Part shown: piece after piece, positions 34,102-40,747 of the stretch
Layout of the letters: each line of letters starts with the position of its first letter
Numbering within the stretch: the first letter of the stretch is position 1
Virus record (IMG/VR): IMGVR_UViG_3300035157_001159
Coordinates: 24,618-88,617 of that record
Reading direction: 5' to 3' (one strand)
DNA from: a virus
Length of the DNA stretch: 64,000 nt
The notes under the pieces: generated by a model
Told to the model about the DNA's origin: nothing
Database searches by the model: none
What the model saw: the letters and a program-made list of their open reading frames with translations, nothing else
Program-made: the position numbers and the translations under genes

Positions 34102-34481
34102 CAAAACAAGTGGGTGAAGCACAAGCACCAACAAAAGAAGATAAGAAATTGGATCCTAAACCAGAACCTAAGTTTGATCCTTGGTCTAAAGAAGAAAGAG
34201 AATCTTCCAAACAAAAATATTGTTGTGAGATTTTAGTTTCTAATGGTAGTTTAGAAGATGTTAGCATCACTCAAGCACCTAACGATGCTCTTATAGTAAC
34301 ATATACAATTAATCAAAAGACTCATTTGGATTTGACAAGAGGAGCAAGGACAAAAGTTTTTGATATGTATTGGGATAAGTTTAAGAGTGGGTTGAAGAAG
34401 ATAGATTATGGTAATGGTACTATAAGTCCTAAGTTGTGGGGATATCAGTCTACACCTGCTAGAAAGAAAAAAAGAAAGTAA
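34098..34481 (+). CDS. Small phage protein of unknown function
   Basis: A 127-residue protein coupled to the preceding gene (ATGA overlap). The first ~45 residues are charged and Pro/Lys-rich. The rest (CCEILVSNGSLEDVSITQAPNDALIVTYTINQKT) is a small alpha/beta domain ending in a basic tail (RKKKRK). I do not recognise the family. The basic tail could contact nucleic acid; no further evidence. Confidence 0.6.
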   Translation: MTKQVGEAQAPTKEDKKLDPKPEPKFDPWSKEERESSKQKYCCEILVSNGSLEDVSITQAPNDALIVTYTINQKTHLDLTRGARTKVFDMYWDKFKSGLKKIDYGNGTISPKLWGYQSTPARKKKRK

Positions 34482-34483
34482 TT

Positions 34484-35074
34484 ATGCATTCATTTGATTT
34501 ATTCCCAACTAAGTTGTGGATGGATAAGTTAGATATTGATGAGACAATCATTTTAGACAAATTGACAAAGTGGATTGATAATGGAGGAGCAGTTCTTCAT
34601 GATAATAGATCAATGAGTGCTAAAGGTGATGGTTTTAATTGTGATGAATTATCTGAAGCAATAAAGGAGAACATACCTAGACCTGAAGGGATGGATGTGC
34701 CTGAAACTTATATACATTATTGGGCTAATTTTAATCCACCAGGTGCTTTTAATCATAGGCATCATCATACTGATACTGTTATACTTTTATCGGGTGTATA
34801 TTATCTTAAGGTTCCACCAAATTCTGGACGTATTACATTCTTTGATCCTAGAGGACTTACAATAAATTCAATGGGAGATTCTAGATTCTATAAATTTGAA
34901 CCAGAAGTTTCTATAGATCCACAACCAGGCATGATAGTTTACTTTCCTTCATGGTTAGAGCATGAGGTTGAAACTAATCAAGGTGAAAGTGAAAGAATTT
35001 CAATAGCATTTAATATTGTTAGTAAGTATGAATTGGATAGATATAAGGCAATGGAAGATAGTTTAACGACATGA
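34484..35074 (+). CDS. 2OG-Fe(II) oxygenase, TIGR02466-like (copy A)
   Basis: A 196-residue protein. HYWANFNPPGAFNHRHHHTD holds the HxD ligand pair (HTD), then LLSGVYYLKVPPNSGRITFFDPR, and FPSWLEHEVETN plus ERISIAFN give the distal His and the 2OG-binding Arg. The family is common in marine T4-like phages; the substrate is unknown. It overlaps the next gene, a paralogue, by 4 bases. Confidence 0.85.
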   Translation: MHSFDLFPTKLWMDKLDIDETIILDKLTKWIDNGGAVLHDNRSMSAKGDGFNCDELSEAIKENIPRPEGMDVPETYIHYWANFNPPGAFNHRHHHTDTVILLSGVYYLKVPPNSGRITFFDPRGLTINSMGDSRFYKFEPEVSIDPQPGMIVYFPSWLEHEVETNQGESERISIAFNIVSKYELDRYKAMEDSLTT

Positions 35075-35670
35075 CTTGTTTTGAATTGTTTCCAACTAAA
35101 ATATGGGTGGAAGAATTAGACCTTGATACTTCAGTAATATTGGATAAGATTATTGATAATGGACAGCAAAGAAAAGATTTGGTTGGTATTGATGGTTTAT
35201 GTCAAGCATTAAAGGATAAAATATCTAAATGTGAAGATTTAGAATTGCCTGAGATGTATCTTCATTATTGGGTTAATTATAATAAACCAGGTGATTATAA
35301 TTATAGGCATCATCATACTGATAATGCTGTATTTCTTTCTGGTGTTTATTATCTTAAGGTTCCTGAAGATTCTGGTCGTATTATATTTTATGATCCTAGA
35401 GTACGTTCATTGGGTGCGATGTCGGATAATAAGTATTATGTGTATGAACCAGAAGTTAGTGTACAAGCACAGGCAGGTACGGTAGTTTATTTTCCTTCAT
35501 GGTTGGAACATGGGGTTGAGACTAATGAAAGTAATGAGGATAGGGTATCTATAGCGTTTAATCTTATTAATAAGGATGAGTTAGATAGGTATAAAGATAT
35601 GGAGAACTTTTGTTATAAGAATGCGATTGCTACTAGACCTGATGGTAGAGTGGAATATTTTGCCACCTGA
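35071..35670 (+). CDS. 2OG-Fe(II) oxygenase, TIGR02466-like (copy B)
   Basis: A 199-residue paralogue of the preceding gene with the same layout: HYWVNYNKPGDYNYRHHHTD, FLSGVYYLKVPEDSGRIIFYDPR, YFPSWLEHGVETN and RVSIAFN. It has a short extra C terminus (YKNAIATRPDGRVEYFAT). The pair clearly arose by tandem duplication. It is the last gene before a terminator/promoter cassette. Confidence 0.85.
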   Translation: MTCFELFPTKIWVEELDLDTSVILDKIIDNGQQRKDLVGIDGLCQALKDKISKCEDLELPEMYLHYWVNYNKPGDYNYRHHHTDNAVFLSGVYYLKVPEDSGRIIFYDPRVRSLGAMSDNKYYVYEPEVSVQAQAGTVVYFPSWLEHGVETNESNEDRVSIAFNLINKDELDRYKDMENFCYKNAIATRPDGRVEYFAT

Positions 35671-35694
35671 CCAAAATCGAACTTTTTTTCCCAT

Positions 35695-35725
35695 ATATCC
35701 CGATAAAAAATCGGGGTATTTTTTT
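35695..35725 (+). terminator. Rho-independent terminator
   Basis: A 10-bp stem centred on CCCGAT / ATCGGG with a 5-nt A loop and flanking A/T pairs is followed by seven T. It is 25 nt after the copy-B oxygenase stop and is the first part of the second intergenic cassette. Confidence 0.8.
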
Positions 35726-35727
35726 GC

Positions 35728-35741
35728 TCTGTAGGGTCGAT
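35728..35741 (+). repeat. 14-nt element TCTGTAGGGTCGAT, copy 2
   Basis: Identical to 24422-24435. It is followed immediately by the dyad ATGTAA-caaaa-TTACAT (about 35740-35756) and then by the TTGACT promoter at 35763. The same order of parts is present at 24.4 kb. Confidence 0.7.
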
Positions 35742-35762
35742 GTAACAAAATTACATATTAAT

Positions 35763-35791
35763 TTGACTAAATAGTTGAAATGTGTTAGTAT
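35763..35791 (+). promoter_or_regulatory. Sigma70-type promoter for the small-ORF block
   Basis: TTGACT (35763-35768) and TAGTAT (35786-35791) are 17 bp apart. A late-promoter-like CTAAATAG (35767-35774) overlaps the -35 and spacer, so the site could be used both early and late. The leader that follows is about 60 nt long before the first small ORF. Confidence 0.7.
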
Positions 35792-35819
35792 TAACACAAC
35801 GTTCATCTCCCGTATAGGA

Positions 35820-35847
35820 GACGCAAGTAAGCCGACTCGGAACGGAT
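35820..35847 (+). repeat. Leader motif copy 1 (GACGCAA..AAGCCGACT..GGAACGGAT)
   Basis: A 28-nt stretch ahead of the 57-residue ORF that recurs, with small changes, at 36014-36041 ahead of the DUF4278 gene. Just upstream, TCTCC-cgtata-GGAGA can form a small hairpin. It probably sets translation or RNA stability; function is unknown. Confidence 0.6.
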
Positions 35848-35857
35848 CGTTCATCTC

Positions 35858-36031
35858 ATGAACATTTTATTCGCTGCTGTTACATCAACCGCATTTACAG
35901 GTCTTTTGACTTGTGAACAAGCGAATGGTATTATCGAAAAGATAAAACCATCTTTTAGCCATAGATCTGAGATTGTGCAAATGATCAAGGATTCTAGTGA
36001 AGAATGTGATTGGGACGCAAAAGCCGACTAA
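35858..36031 (+). CDS. Small secreted/membrane-type peptide of cyanophages
   Basis: A 57-residue ORF: MNILFAAVTSTAFTGLLTCE... ending SSEECDWDAKAD. The first ~18 residues are hydrophobic and look like a signal sequence. The rest is soluble with two Cys. It is the first ORF after the early promoter. I have no function for it. The second leader motif overlaps its last codons. Confidence 0.6.
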   Translation: MNILFAAVTSTAFTGLLTCEQANGIIEKIKPSFSHRSEIVQMIKDSSEECDWDAKAD

Positions 36032-36041
36032 AGGAACGGAT
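36014..36041 (+). repeat. Leader motif copy 2
   Basis: It repeats 35820-35847 (GACGCAA, AAGCCGACT, GGAACGGAT in the same order, 2-nt indel in the middle). It overlaps the end of the 57-residue ORF and precedes the DUF4278 start by 31 nt. Confidence 0.6.
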
Positions 36042-36071
36042 TAAAAACCCTACTACTTTGGAGTAAAGCCA

Positions 36072-36212
36072 ATGGCAAAAGTCACTTACCGTGGAAATTC
36101 TTACGATACCGAAGAGTATCGTGAAATGCTCATAGCAGAGCATAACAAGAACAGAAACTACGATTTAATGTATCGTGGTCTTAAAGTTTCTAAGAAACTT
36201 CATGCTGTTTAG
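36072..36212 (+). CDS. DUF4278-like small protein (cyanobacterial family)
   Basis: A 46-residue protein: MAKVTYRGNSYDTEEYREM...LMYRGLKVSKKLHAV. The TYRGxSYD and YRG motifs match DUF4278, a family of tiny proteins widespread in cyanobacteria and their phages. The Shine-Dalgarno TTGGAG is 9 nt upstream. A strong terminator follows. Function is unknown, but the family points to a cyanobacterial host. Confidence 0.75.
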   Translation: MAKVTYRGNSYDTEEYREMLIAEHNKNRNYDLMYRGLKVSKKLHAV

Positions 36213-36235
36213 TTCCACAGAACAAAAAGAAAGAG

Positions 36236-36261
36236 GAAGGGGTTGAACCCCTTCTTTTTTT
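36236..36261 (+). terminator. Rho-independent terminator
   Basis: GAAGGGG-ttgaa-CCCCTTC followed by seven T: a 7-bp perfect stem with a 5-nt loop, 23 nt after the DUF4278 stop. It ends the short transcript that carries the two leader motifs. The next promoter's -35 lies in its loop and right arm. Confidence 0.85.
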
Positions 36262-36271
36262 ATGTTATAAT
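36243..36271 (+). promoter_or_regulatory. Sigma70-type promoter overlapping the terminator
   Basis: TTGAAC (36243-36248) and TATAAT (36266-36271), 17 bp apart. The -35 is inside the terminator loop and right arm. It would drive the 53-residue ORF, thyX and the following block. The perfect -10 supports it; the -35 is average. Confidence 0.65.
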
Positions 36272-36291
36272 ATATTCAAATTAATTTAATT

Positions 36292-36453
36292 ATGGCAAGT
36301 AGAGGAAAACGATTAATTAAGTTGTTGGAGGGATTAGTTGCTCAGGAACATCTTTATACAGATGAAGAATTGAAGTCTATGAAAAGTCAAATAAGGGTAC
36401 TTAAAGAAGAACTTGCTATTATTGACAATAAGTTATCAAAGGGATTTAAATGA
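36292..36453 (+). CDS. Small basic coiled-coil protein
   Basis: A 53-residue ORF: MASRGKRLIKLLEGLVAQEHLY..., then a charged amphipathic helix (DEELKSMKSQIRVLKEELA) likely to form a coiled coil. It ends in KGFK. The thyX start overlaps its stop (ATGA). It looks like a small protein conserved in marine T4-like phages; function unknown. Confidence 0.65.
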   Translation: MASRGKRLIKLLEGLVAQEHLYTDEELKSMKSQIRVLKEELAIIDNKLSKGFK

Positions 36454-37085
36454 ACGTTAAATTTGTAAGTATCACTCCCGATGCTGAGAAGATGATGGCG
36501 TATATCGCTAGGGTATCAAATCCATCAAATCAGCAAAATGAGAATTATTCGGGGTTATTAAAGTATTGTATTAAACATAACCATTGGAGTGTATTTGAAC
36601 AATCCTCAATGACTTTGGAGATCGAGACGACGAGGGGACTAGCGGCCCAAATTTTAAGACATAGGAGTTTCACATTTCAGGAGTTTTCTCAGAGATATGC
36701 TGATACAAAACTCTTAGATACTCAAATACCTGTACCAGATCTTCGTAGTCAGGACTTAAAGAATCGTCAGAATAGTAATGATGATATTCCACAGGAGAAA
36801 AAAGAGGAGTATCAGGCACTAATTGCAAGACACTTTGAGGATTCAATGAATCTTTATAATGCTCTGTTAGAAAACGGAGTCGCAAAGGAATGTGCTAGAT
36901 TTGTGCTTCCACTTGCCACTCCAACCCGTCTGTATATGACTGGTTCGTGCCGTTCTTGGATTCACTACATTAATTTGAGATCTGCACACGGTACACAGAA
37001 AGAGCATATGGATGTTGTGGAGAAGGCAAGATCCATATTTGTAGAACAATTTCCTTCCGTTTCCGAAGCACTTGAGTGGGTTTAA
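36450..37085 (+). CDS. thyX: Flavin-dependent thymidylate synthase
   Basis: A 211-residue ThyX. The signature RHRSFTFQEFSQRY (RHRx7S) is intact, with SVFEQSSMTLEIETTRG before it and GSCRSWIHYINLRSAHGTQKEH after it, giving the dUMP- and FAD-binding residues. It makes dTMP from dUMP with FAD, NADPH and methylene-THF. It is coupled to the small ORF before it and feeds phage DNA synthesis. Length is normal for the family. Confidence 0.93.
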   Translation: MNVKFVSITPDAEKMMAYIARVSNPSNQQNENYSGLLKYCIKHNHWSVFEQSSMTLEIETTRGLAAQILRHRSFTFQEFSQRYADTKLLDTQIPVPDLRSQDLKNRQNSNDDIPQEKKEEYQALIARHFEDSMNLYNALLENGVAKECARFVLPLATPTRLYMTGSCRSWIHYINLRSAHGTQKEHMDVVEKARSIFVEQFPSVSEALEWV

Positions 37086-37087
37086 TT

Positions 37088-37456
37088 ATGGCAATTAATG
37101 ATGACATCAAAATCACTATCAACCTCAATGAGTTGGTAGAAGTAAGAGCAAAACTCTTGACTCAGTATGAAGATTACGCAAATGCGGTAGCAACTGGTGA
37201 GTATCTTGATGAAAATGATATAGATAGAATAGCAGTTAAATTAAGAGATACACTTACTTGGGATTCACTCTGGTTCATGGTAGATGGTGCTATCTTAGAT
37301 TATATGGGATTAAAAGATCCGAATAAAGCTCACTATGGTGAAACTGCTGGTGATGAACCTGCTAAAACGTATGAGAAGAATAGACAACAATTTAAGATGG
37401 TTAAATTGGAATCACCCTCATGGACAATTGAAGTACCTGTGAGGAAGAATAAATGA
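37088..37456 (+). CDS. Phage protein of unknown function downstream of thyX
   Basis: A 122-residue protein started at ATGGCAATT just after the thyX stop. It is acidic and mostly helical (LNELVEVRAKLLTQYEDYANAV) with DLDENDIDRIA-type turns. Coupled to the next gene (ATGA overlap). I do not recognise the family. Confidence 0.65.
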   Translation: MAINDDIKITINLNELVEVRAKLLTQYEDYANAVATGEYLDENDIDRIAVKLRDTLTWDSLWFMVDGAILDYMGLKDPNKAHYGETAGDEPAKTYEKNRQQFKMVKLESPSWTIEVPVRKNK

Positions 37457-37644
37457 TTGCTAAGAAAAAACCAAATCTTGAATATATAAAGGACGTTCCT
37501 CAATGGGAAAAATTGTATCTCAAAGAAATGAGAGGTAGTTTATCTGAACAGCAGATAGAACTTCTTGAAGGGCGAGATATCAAAGCTCATGAAGGAATGA
37601 TCTACGGTCAAATGTATGGTGATTGGAAACGGAGGAGAGAGTAA
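37453..37644 (+). CDS. Small phage protein of unknown function
   Basis: A 63-residue basic helical protein (IAKKKPNLEYIKDVPQWEKL...GDWKRRRE). Its stop overlaps the next ATG (TAATG). It belongs to a run of short, tightly coupled early genes. No family recognised. Confidence 0.6.
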   Translation: MIAKKKPNLEYIKDVPQWEKLYLKEMRGSLSEQQIELLEGRDIKAHEGMIYGQMYGDWKRRRE

Positions 37645-38006
37645 TGCCTTTATATCCAGTAGTAAACAAAAAAACAGGTGAAGAAAAGGAACTTGTGATG
37701 AAAGTTGCTGAATATGAAAAATGGAGAGAAGAAAATCCTGATTGGGATCGGGATTGGGTGAAAGGAGTAGCTAGTACAAGAAACTTTGCTCGTAATCCTG
37801 AGGATTATAGTTCAGATGCTATCTGTGATGATTTCGCATATGATGATAAAAACGATAGTCTTTCATCTTCACGTTTCTTGACAAAAGATGGTCAAATACA
37901 TGGAAAAAGATTTACTCCACCACCACCTCCAAAATCAGGGGGTCATGATCCTTGGGTAAGACCAAATAGAACACCAACAAGACAACAAGGAGATTCAGTA
38001 AAGTAA
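37644..38006 (+). CDS. FmdB-like small phage protein (copy A)
   Basis: A 120-residue protein started at ATGCCTTTATATCC. The first ~45 residues (LYPVVNKKTGEEKELVMKVAEYEKWREENPDWDRDW) are shared with the next gene and resemble the N-terminal half of FmdB-like proteins of marine phages, but without zinc cysteines. The rest is charged and Pro-rich (TPPPPPKSGGHDPWV), probably disordered. Function unknown. Confidence 0.65.
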   Translation: MPLYPVVNKKTGEEKELVMKVAEYEKWREENPDWDRDWVKGVASTRNFARNPEDYSSDAICDDFAYDDKNDSLSSSRFLTKDGQIHGKRFTPPPPPKSGGHDPWVRPNRTPTRQQGDSVK

Positions 38007-38007
38007 C

Positions 38008-38262
38008 ATGGCAACGTATCCAGTAGTAAACAAAAAAACAGGCGAACAGAAACAAGTCGCAATGAGCATCCATGATTGGTCTAAGTGGTGTGAAGATAAT
38101 CCAGATTGGACTAGAGATTGGTCTGATCCATCAACATTGCCTGGTACTGGTGAAGTTGGTGAATGGAAGGATAAATTGAGAAAGAAAGCACCTGGTTGGA
38201 ATACTATTTTGAAGAGAGCACAAAACGCAGCTCCAAGAAATCCTACTATAAAGCAGGTTTAA
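38008..38262 (+). CDS. FmdB-like small phage protein (copy B)
   Basis: An 84-residue paralogue of the preceding protein: ATYPVVNKKTGEQKQVAMSIHDWSKWCEDNPDWTRDW. It keeps the C-terminal APGWNTILKRAQNAAPRNPTI, which matches the usual end of phage FmdB-like proteins, while copy A has replaced it. The DNA start (GTATCCAGTAGTAAAC) is nearly identical in the two genes. Tandem duplication is likely. Confidence 0.7.
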   Translation: MATYPVVNKKTGEQKQVAMSIHDWSKWCEDNPDWTRDWSDPSTLPGTGEVGEWKDKLRKKAPGWNTILKRAQNAAPRNPTIKQV

Positions 38263-38263
38263 T

Positions 38264-39016
38264 ATGCCCAGAAAAAAGAAGGTTGAACAACCTATCGGGG
38301 TTGGATTGACGACCAAACAAATAAAAAGAAAGAAACCAATTAATACTGATTATCTTGTTGATATTAATCCATTAACAGATAATCAGCAAAGATTGTTTGA
38401 TTCTTATAAAGAGGGAAAGCATCTCATTGCTTATGGTATTGCTGGTACAGGTAAAACTTTTATTACCTTATATAATGCAATAAAAGATGTTCTTTCTACA
38501 GATACTCCATATGAGAGAATCTACTTGGTTCGTTCATTAGTATCTACTCGTGAAATTGGGTTTTTACCTGGTGATCATGAAGATAAAGCAGATATTTACC
38601 AGATTCCATATAAGAATATGGTGAAGTATATGTTCCAGATGCCTTCTGATGCTGACTTTGAGATGCTTTATGGTAACTTAAAGGCACAGGAAAGTATTAA
38701 GTTTTGGAGTACCTCGTTTATTCGTGGAACTACCTTAGATAATGCAATCGTGATTGTTGATGAGTTTCAAAACCTTAATTTCCACGAATTAGATTCTATC
38801 ATCACTCGTGTGGGTGAAAACTCAAAAATTATGTTCTGTGGTGATGCTAGTCAAACTGATTTGACTAAAACAAATGATCGTAATGGTATTGTGGACTTTA
38901 TGACTATCTTGCGTAAAATGCCTTCTTTTGATATAATAGAGTTTGGTGTTGAGGACATTGTTCGTTCTGGACTTGTCAAAGAATATATTATTGCCAAACT
39001 TGAGAACGGAATGTAA
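38264..39016 (+). CDS. phoH: PhoH family ATPase
   Basis: A 250-residue PhoH-like P-loop ATPase. PLTDNQQRLFDSYKEGKHL leads to the Walker A GIAGTGKTFI, then VRSLVSTREIGFLPGD (typical PhoH), Walker B IVIVDEFQNL and MFCGDASQTDL (motif III). PhoH is the most common cyanophage auxiliary gene; proposed roles include RNA processing and phosphate stress. It starts 1 nt after the FmdB-like gene and is coupled to the exonuclease gene (TAATG). Confidence 0.93.
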   Translation: MPRKKKVEQPIGVGLTTKQIKRKKPINTDYLVDINPLTDNQQRLFDSYKEGKHLIAYGIAGTGKTFITLYNAIKDVLSTDTPYERIYLVRSLVSTREIGFLPGDHEDKADIYQIPYKNMVKYMFQMPSDADFEMLYGNLKAQESIKFWSTSFIRGTTLDNAIVIVDEFQNLNFHELDSIITRVGENSKIMFCGDASQTDLTKTNDRNGIVDFMTILRKMPSFDIIEFGVEDIVRSGLVKEYIIAKLENGM

Positions 39017-39696
39017 TGTTTAATCATGTTGATTTAGATCTCCAACCTCTTGAAAGAGAGCATATTGATGGAGTTCGTTATTATAAGATTCCTGATGAGG
39101 ATGAACTCGTCAAAATGGTTTCTATTACCTCAGTAACTAGTCATTTTAATAAAGAGATTTTTGTTAAGTGGAGAAAGAGAGTTGGTAATGAAGAAGCAGA
39201 TAAGATCACGAAAGCAGCAACAGGTCGTGGAACCGACATGCATACGCTTACAGAGCATTATCTAAAGAATGAAGATTTGCCTGAAGTGCGTCCCATTTCA
39301 GACTTTTTATTTAAGATTGCCAAGGGTAAATTAAATAAAATAGATAATATATACGCTCTGGAAGGACCGCTATATAGTAAAGAATTAGGTATTGCTGGAA
39401 CTGTTGATTGTATTGCTGAATATGATGGCGAGTTAGCGATAATAGATTTTAAAACATCAAAAAAACCTAAACCACGGGATTGGATAGAACACTATTTTGT
39501 TCAGTGTATGGCATACGGATGTATGTTGTATGAGATGAAAGGAATATCGATTAAAAAACTGGTAATTATTATGGCCTGCGAAAATGGCGAGTGTGTAATT
39601 TATGAAGAACGAGACAAAGCGAAGTACATTAAACTTCTCGGAGAATACATTAACAAATTTGTTAAAGATAAACTGGAACTCTATGGAACCAAATAA
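39016..39696 (+). CDS. PD-(D/E)xK exonuclease, MGME1/RecB-like
   Basis: A 226-residue nuclease. IAGTVDCIAEYDGELAIIDFKTSKK shows the D-x(n)-DxK core with the E/G before it, followed by the helix HYFVQCMAYGCMLYE with the conserved Gln-Tyr pattern of RecB-like nucleases. GRGTDMHTLTEHYL at about residue 70 matches the GTxxHxxxE motif of MGME1. It probably degrades single-stranded or host DNA during replication. The gp33 gene overlaps its end by 14 bases. Confidence 0.85.
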   Translation: MFNHVDLDLQPLEREHIDGVRYYKIPDEDELVKMVSITSVTSHFNKEIFVKWRKRVGNEEADKITKAATGRGTDMHTLTEHYLKNEDLPEVRPISDFLFKIAKGKLNKIDNIYALEGPLYSKELGIAGTVDCIAEYDGELAIIDFKTSKKPKPRDWIEHYFVQCMAYGCMLYEMKGISIKKLVIIMACENGECVIYEERDKAKYIKLLGEYINKFVKDKLELYGTK

Positions 39697-39943
39697 AGAA
39701 TTAGAAAAGGCGATAGAGAGCAAGTTTCTCACTCCTCAAAAGTTTGCTATGGAAATCGAAAAGATTGTAGCAGAAGAACAATTTAATTACATTGATGCTA
39801 TATGTTATTATTGCGAATCTAATAATATCGAGGTAGAATCTGTATCTAAACTTATTTCAAAACCTTTAAAAGAAAGATTAAAATGGGATGCTACTCGTCT
39901 TAATTTTATGAAAGCAACTTCTAAAGCTAAATTACCCATATAA
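39683..39943 (+). CDS. 33: Late-promoter transcription co-activator gp33
   Basis: An 86-residue protein started at the ATG inside the end of the exonuclease gene. FAMEIEKIVAEEQFNYIDAICYYCESNNIEVESVSKLI aligns with T4 gp33 (IEKMVEEFGMSYLEATTAFLEENSIPETQFAKFI), then LKERLKWDATRLNF. T4 gp33 bridges RNA polymerase beta-flap and the sliding clamp to activate late transcription with gp55. The C-terminal clamp-binding motif of T4 (DFLL) is not obvious here; it ends SKAKLPI. Confidence 0.8.
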   Translation: MEPNKELEKAIESKFLTPQKFAMEIEKIVAEEQFNYIDAICYYCESNNIEVESVSKLISKPLKERLKWDATRLNFMKATSKAKLPI

Positions 39944-40566
39944 TGTCAATACAAACTGCTTTTCCTACTCCAGTTTATTTACAAAAAGCTTCTGATGATC
40001 AGTTTGAAACAATTCAAAAAGAGCTTTGGGATACTTATAATTCATTAGATTTTTATCACAATGAAATTGATAATGATCATGATTTAAGTCTAGGTAAAGA
40101 TGGATCTTTATTTAATGAGAATGTTTTAGAAAGATTTAATTGTACTAATTTTTTAAATTTTATTCACGACAATTTAATGCAGTTTATGAACGAACTGGGT
40201 TATAATGGTAACAGGGAGTATTATGTACTACATTCGTGGTTTACTAGAACTCTTAAAGGACAACATGCTCCTTTACATGATCATGGCAGCATTGATATTT
40301 CTGGAGTTTATTACCTACAAACTAATAAAAAAGATGGTGATTTGATATTTTATAGTCCTAATAGGAGCTTAGTTTCTAGTTTTTTATATTCTATTATGGA
40401 TGGGACACAAGGATTGTCACCAGAAGAAGGATTACTTGCTTTTTGGCCAGGATTGTTGTATCATACTACTGAAACAAATATGACTGATAGTGAGCGTATT
40501 AGTGTAAGTTTCAATATTCAAATAACTAGAGACGGATTTACTTTAAAAAATGCCAACACAGATTGA
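39943..40566 (+). CDS. 2OG-Fe(II) oxygenase-like protein (third type)
   Basis: A 207-residue protein. HSWFTRTLKGQHAPLHDHGSIDISGVYYLQTNKKDGDLIFYSP supplies the first metal region (HDH rather than clear HxD), and FWPGLLYHTTETN with ERISVSFN the distal His and 2OG Arg. It is related to, but distinct from, the tandem pair at 34.5 kb. Coupled to gp33 (TAATG). It precedes the nitrilase triplet. Confidence 0.75.
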   Translation: MSIQTAFPTPVYLQKASDDQFETIQKELWDTYNSLDFYHNEIDNDHDLSLGKDGSLFNENVLERFNCTNFLNFIHDNLMQFMNELGYNGNREYYVLHSWFTRTLKGQHAPLHDHGSIDISGVYYLQTNKKDGDLIFYSPNRSLVSSFLYSIMDGTQGLSPEEGLLAFWPGLLYHTTETNMTDSERISVSFNIQITRDGFTLKNANTD

Positions 40567-40747
40567 TTTATTACATCACCGACTACAGGCAATTTTGCGT
40601 GATTATAATATGCCTGATCTTGAGTATATTGGAGAACGAAAGAGTTGGAAAAGTGGTGAAATGGTACATTGGTATCGTATAGGAAAAGCAGAAGTTCCTA
40701 TTGATGCTATAACTGAATTTGATACGGAGGAAAACGATGAAGACTAG
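40550..40747 (+). CDS. Small conserved phage protein
   Basis: A 65-residue acidic protein (PTQIDLLHHRLQAILRDYNMPDLEYIGERKSWK) that overlaps the oxygenase gene by 17 bases and the first nitrilase by 11. It carries the Shine-Dalgarno CGGAGG of the nitrilase in its last codons. Family not recognised. Confidence 0.6.
   Translation: MPTQIDLLHHRLQAILRDYNMPDLEYIGERKSWKSGEMVHWYRIGKAEVPIDAITEFDTEENDED

Noticed and set aside
35671-36450. tRNA or other known structured RNA in the gene-poor stretch
   Set aside because: No cloverleaf with a T-loop GTTCGA-type sequence was found; the stretch is explained by two terminators, two promoters, leader motifs and three small ORFs.
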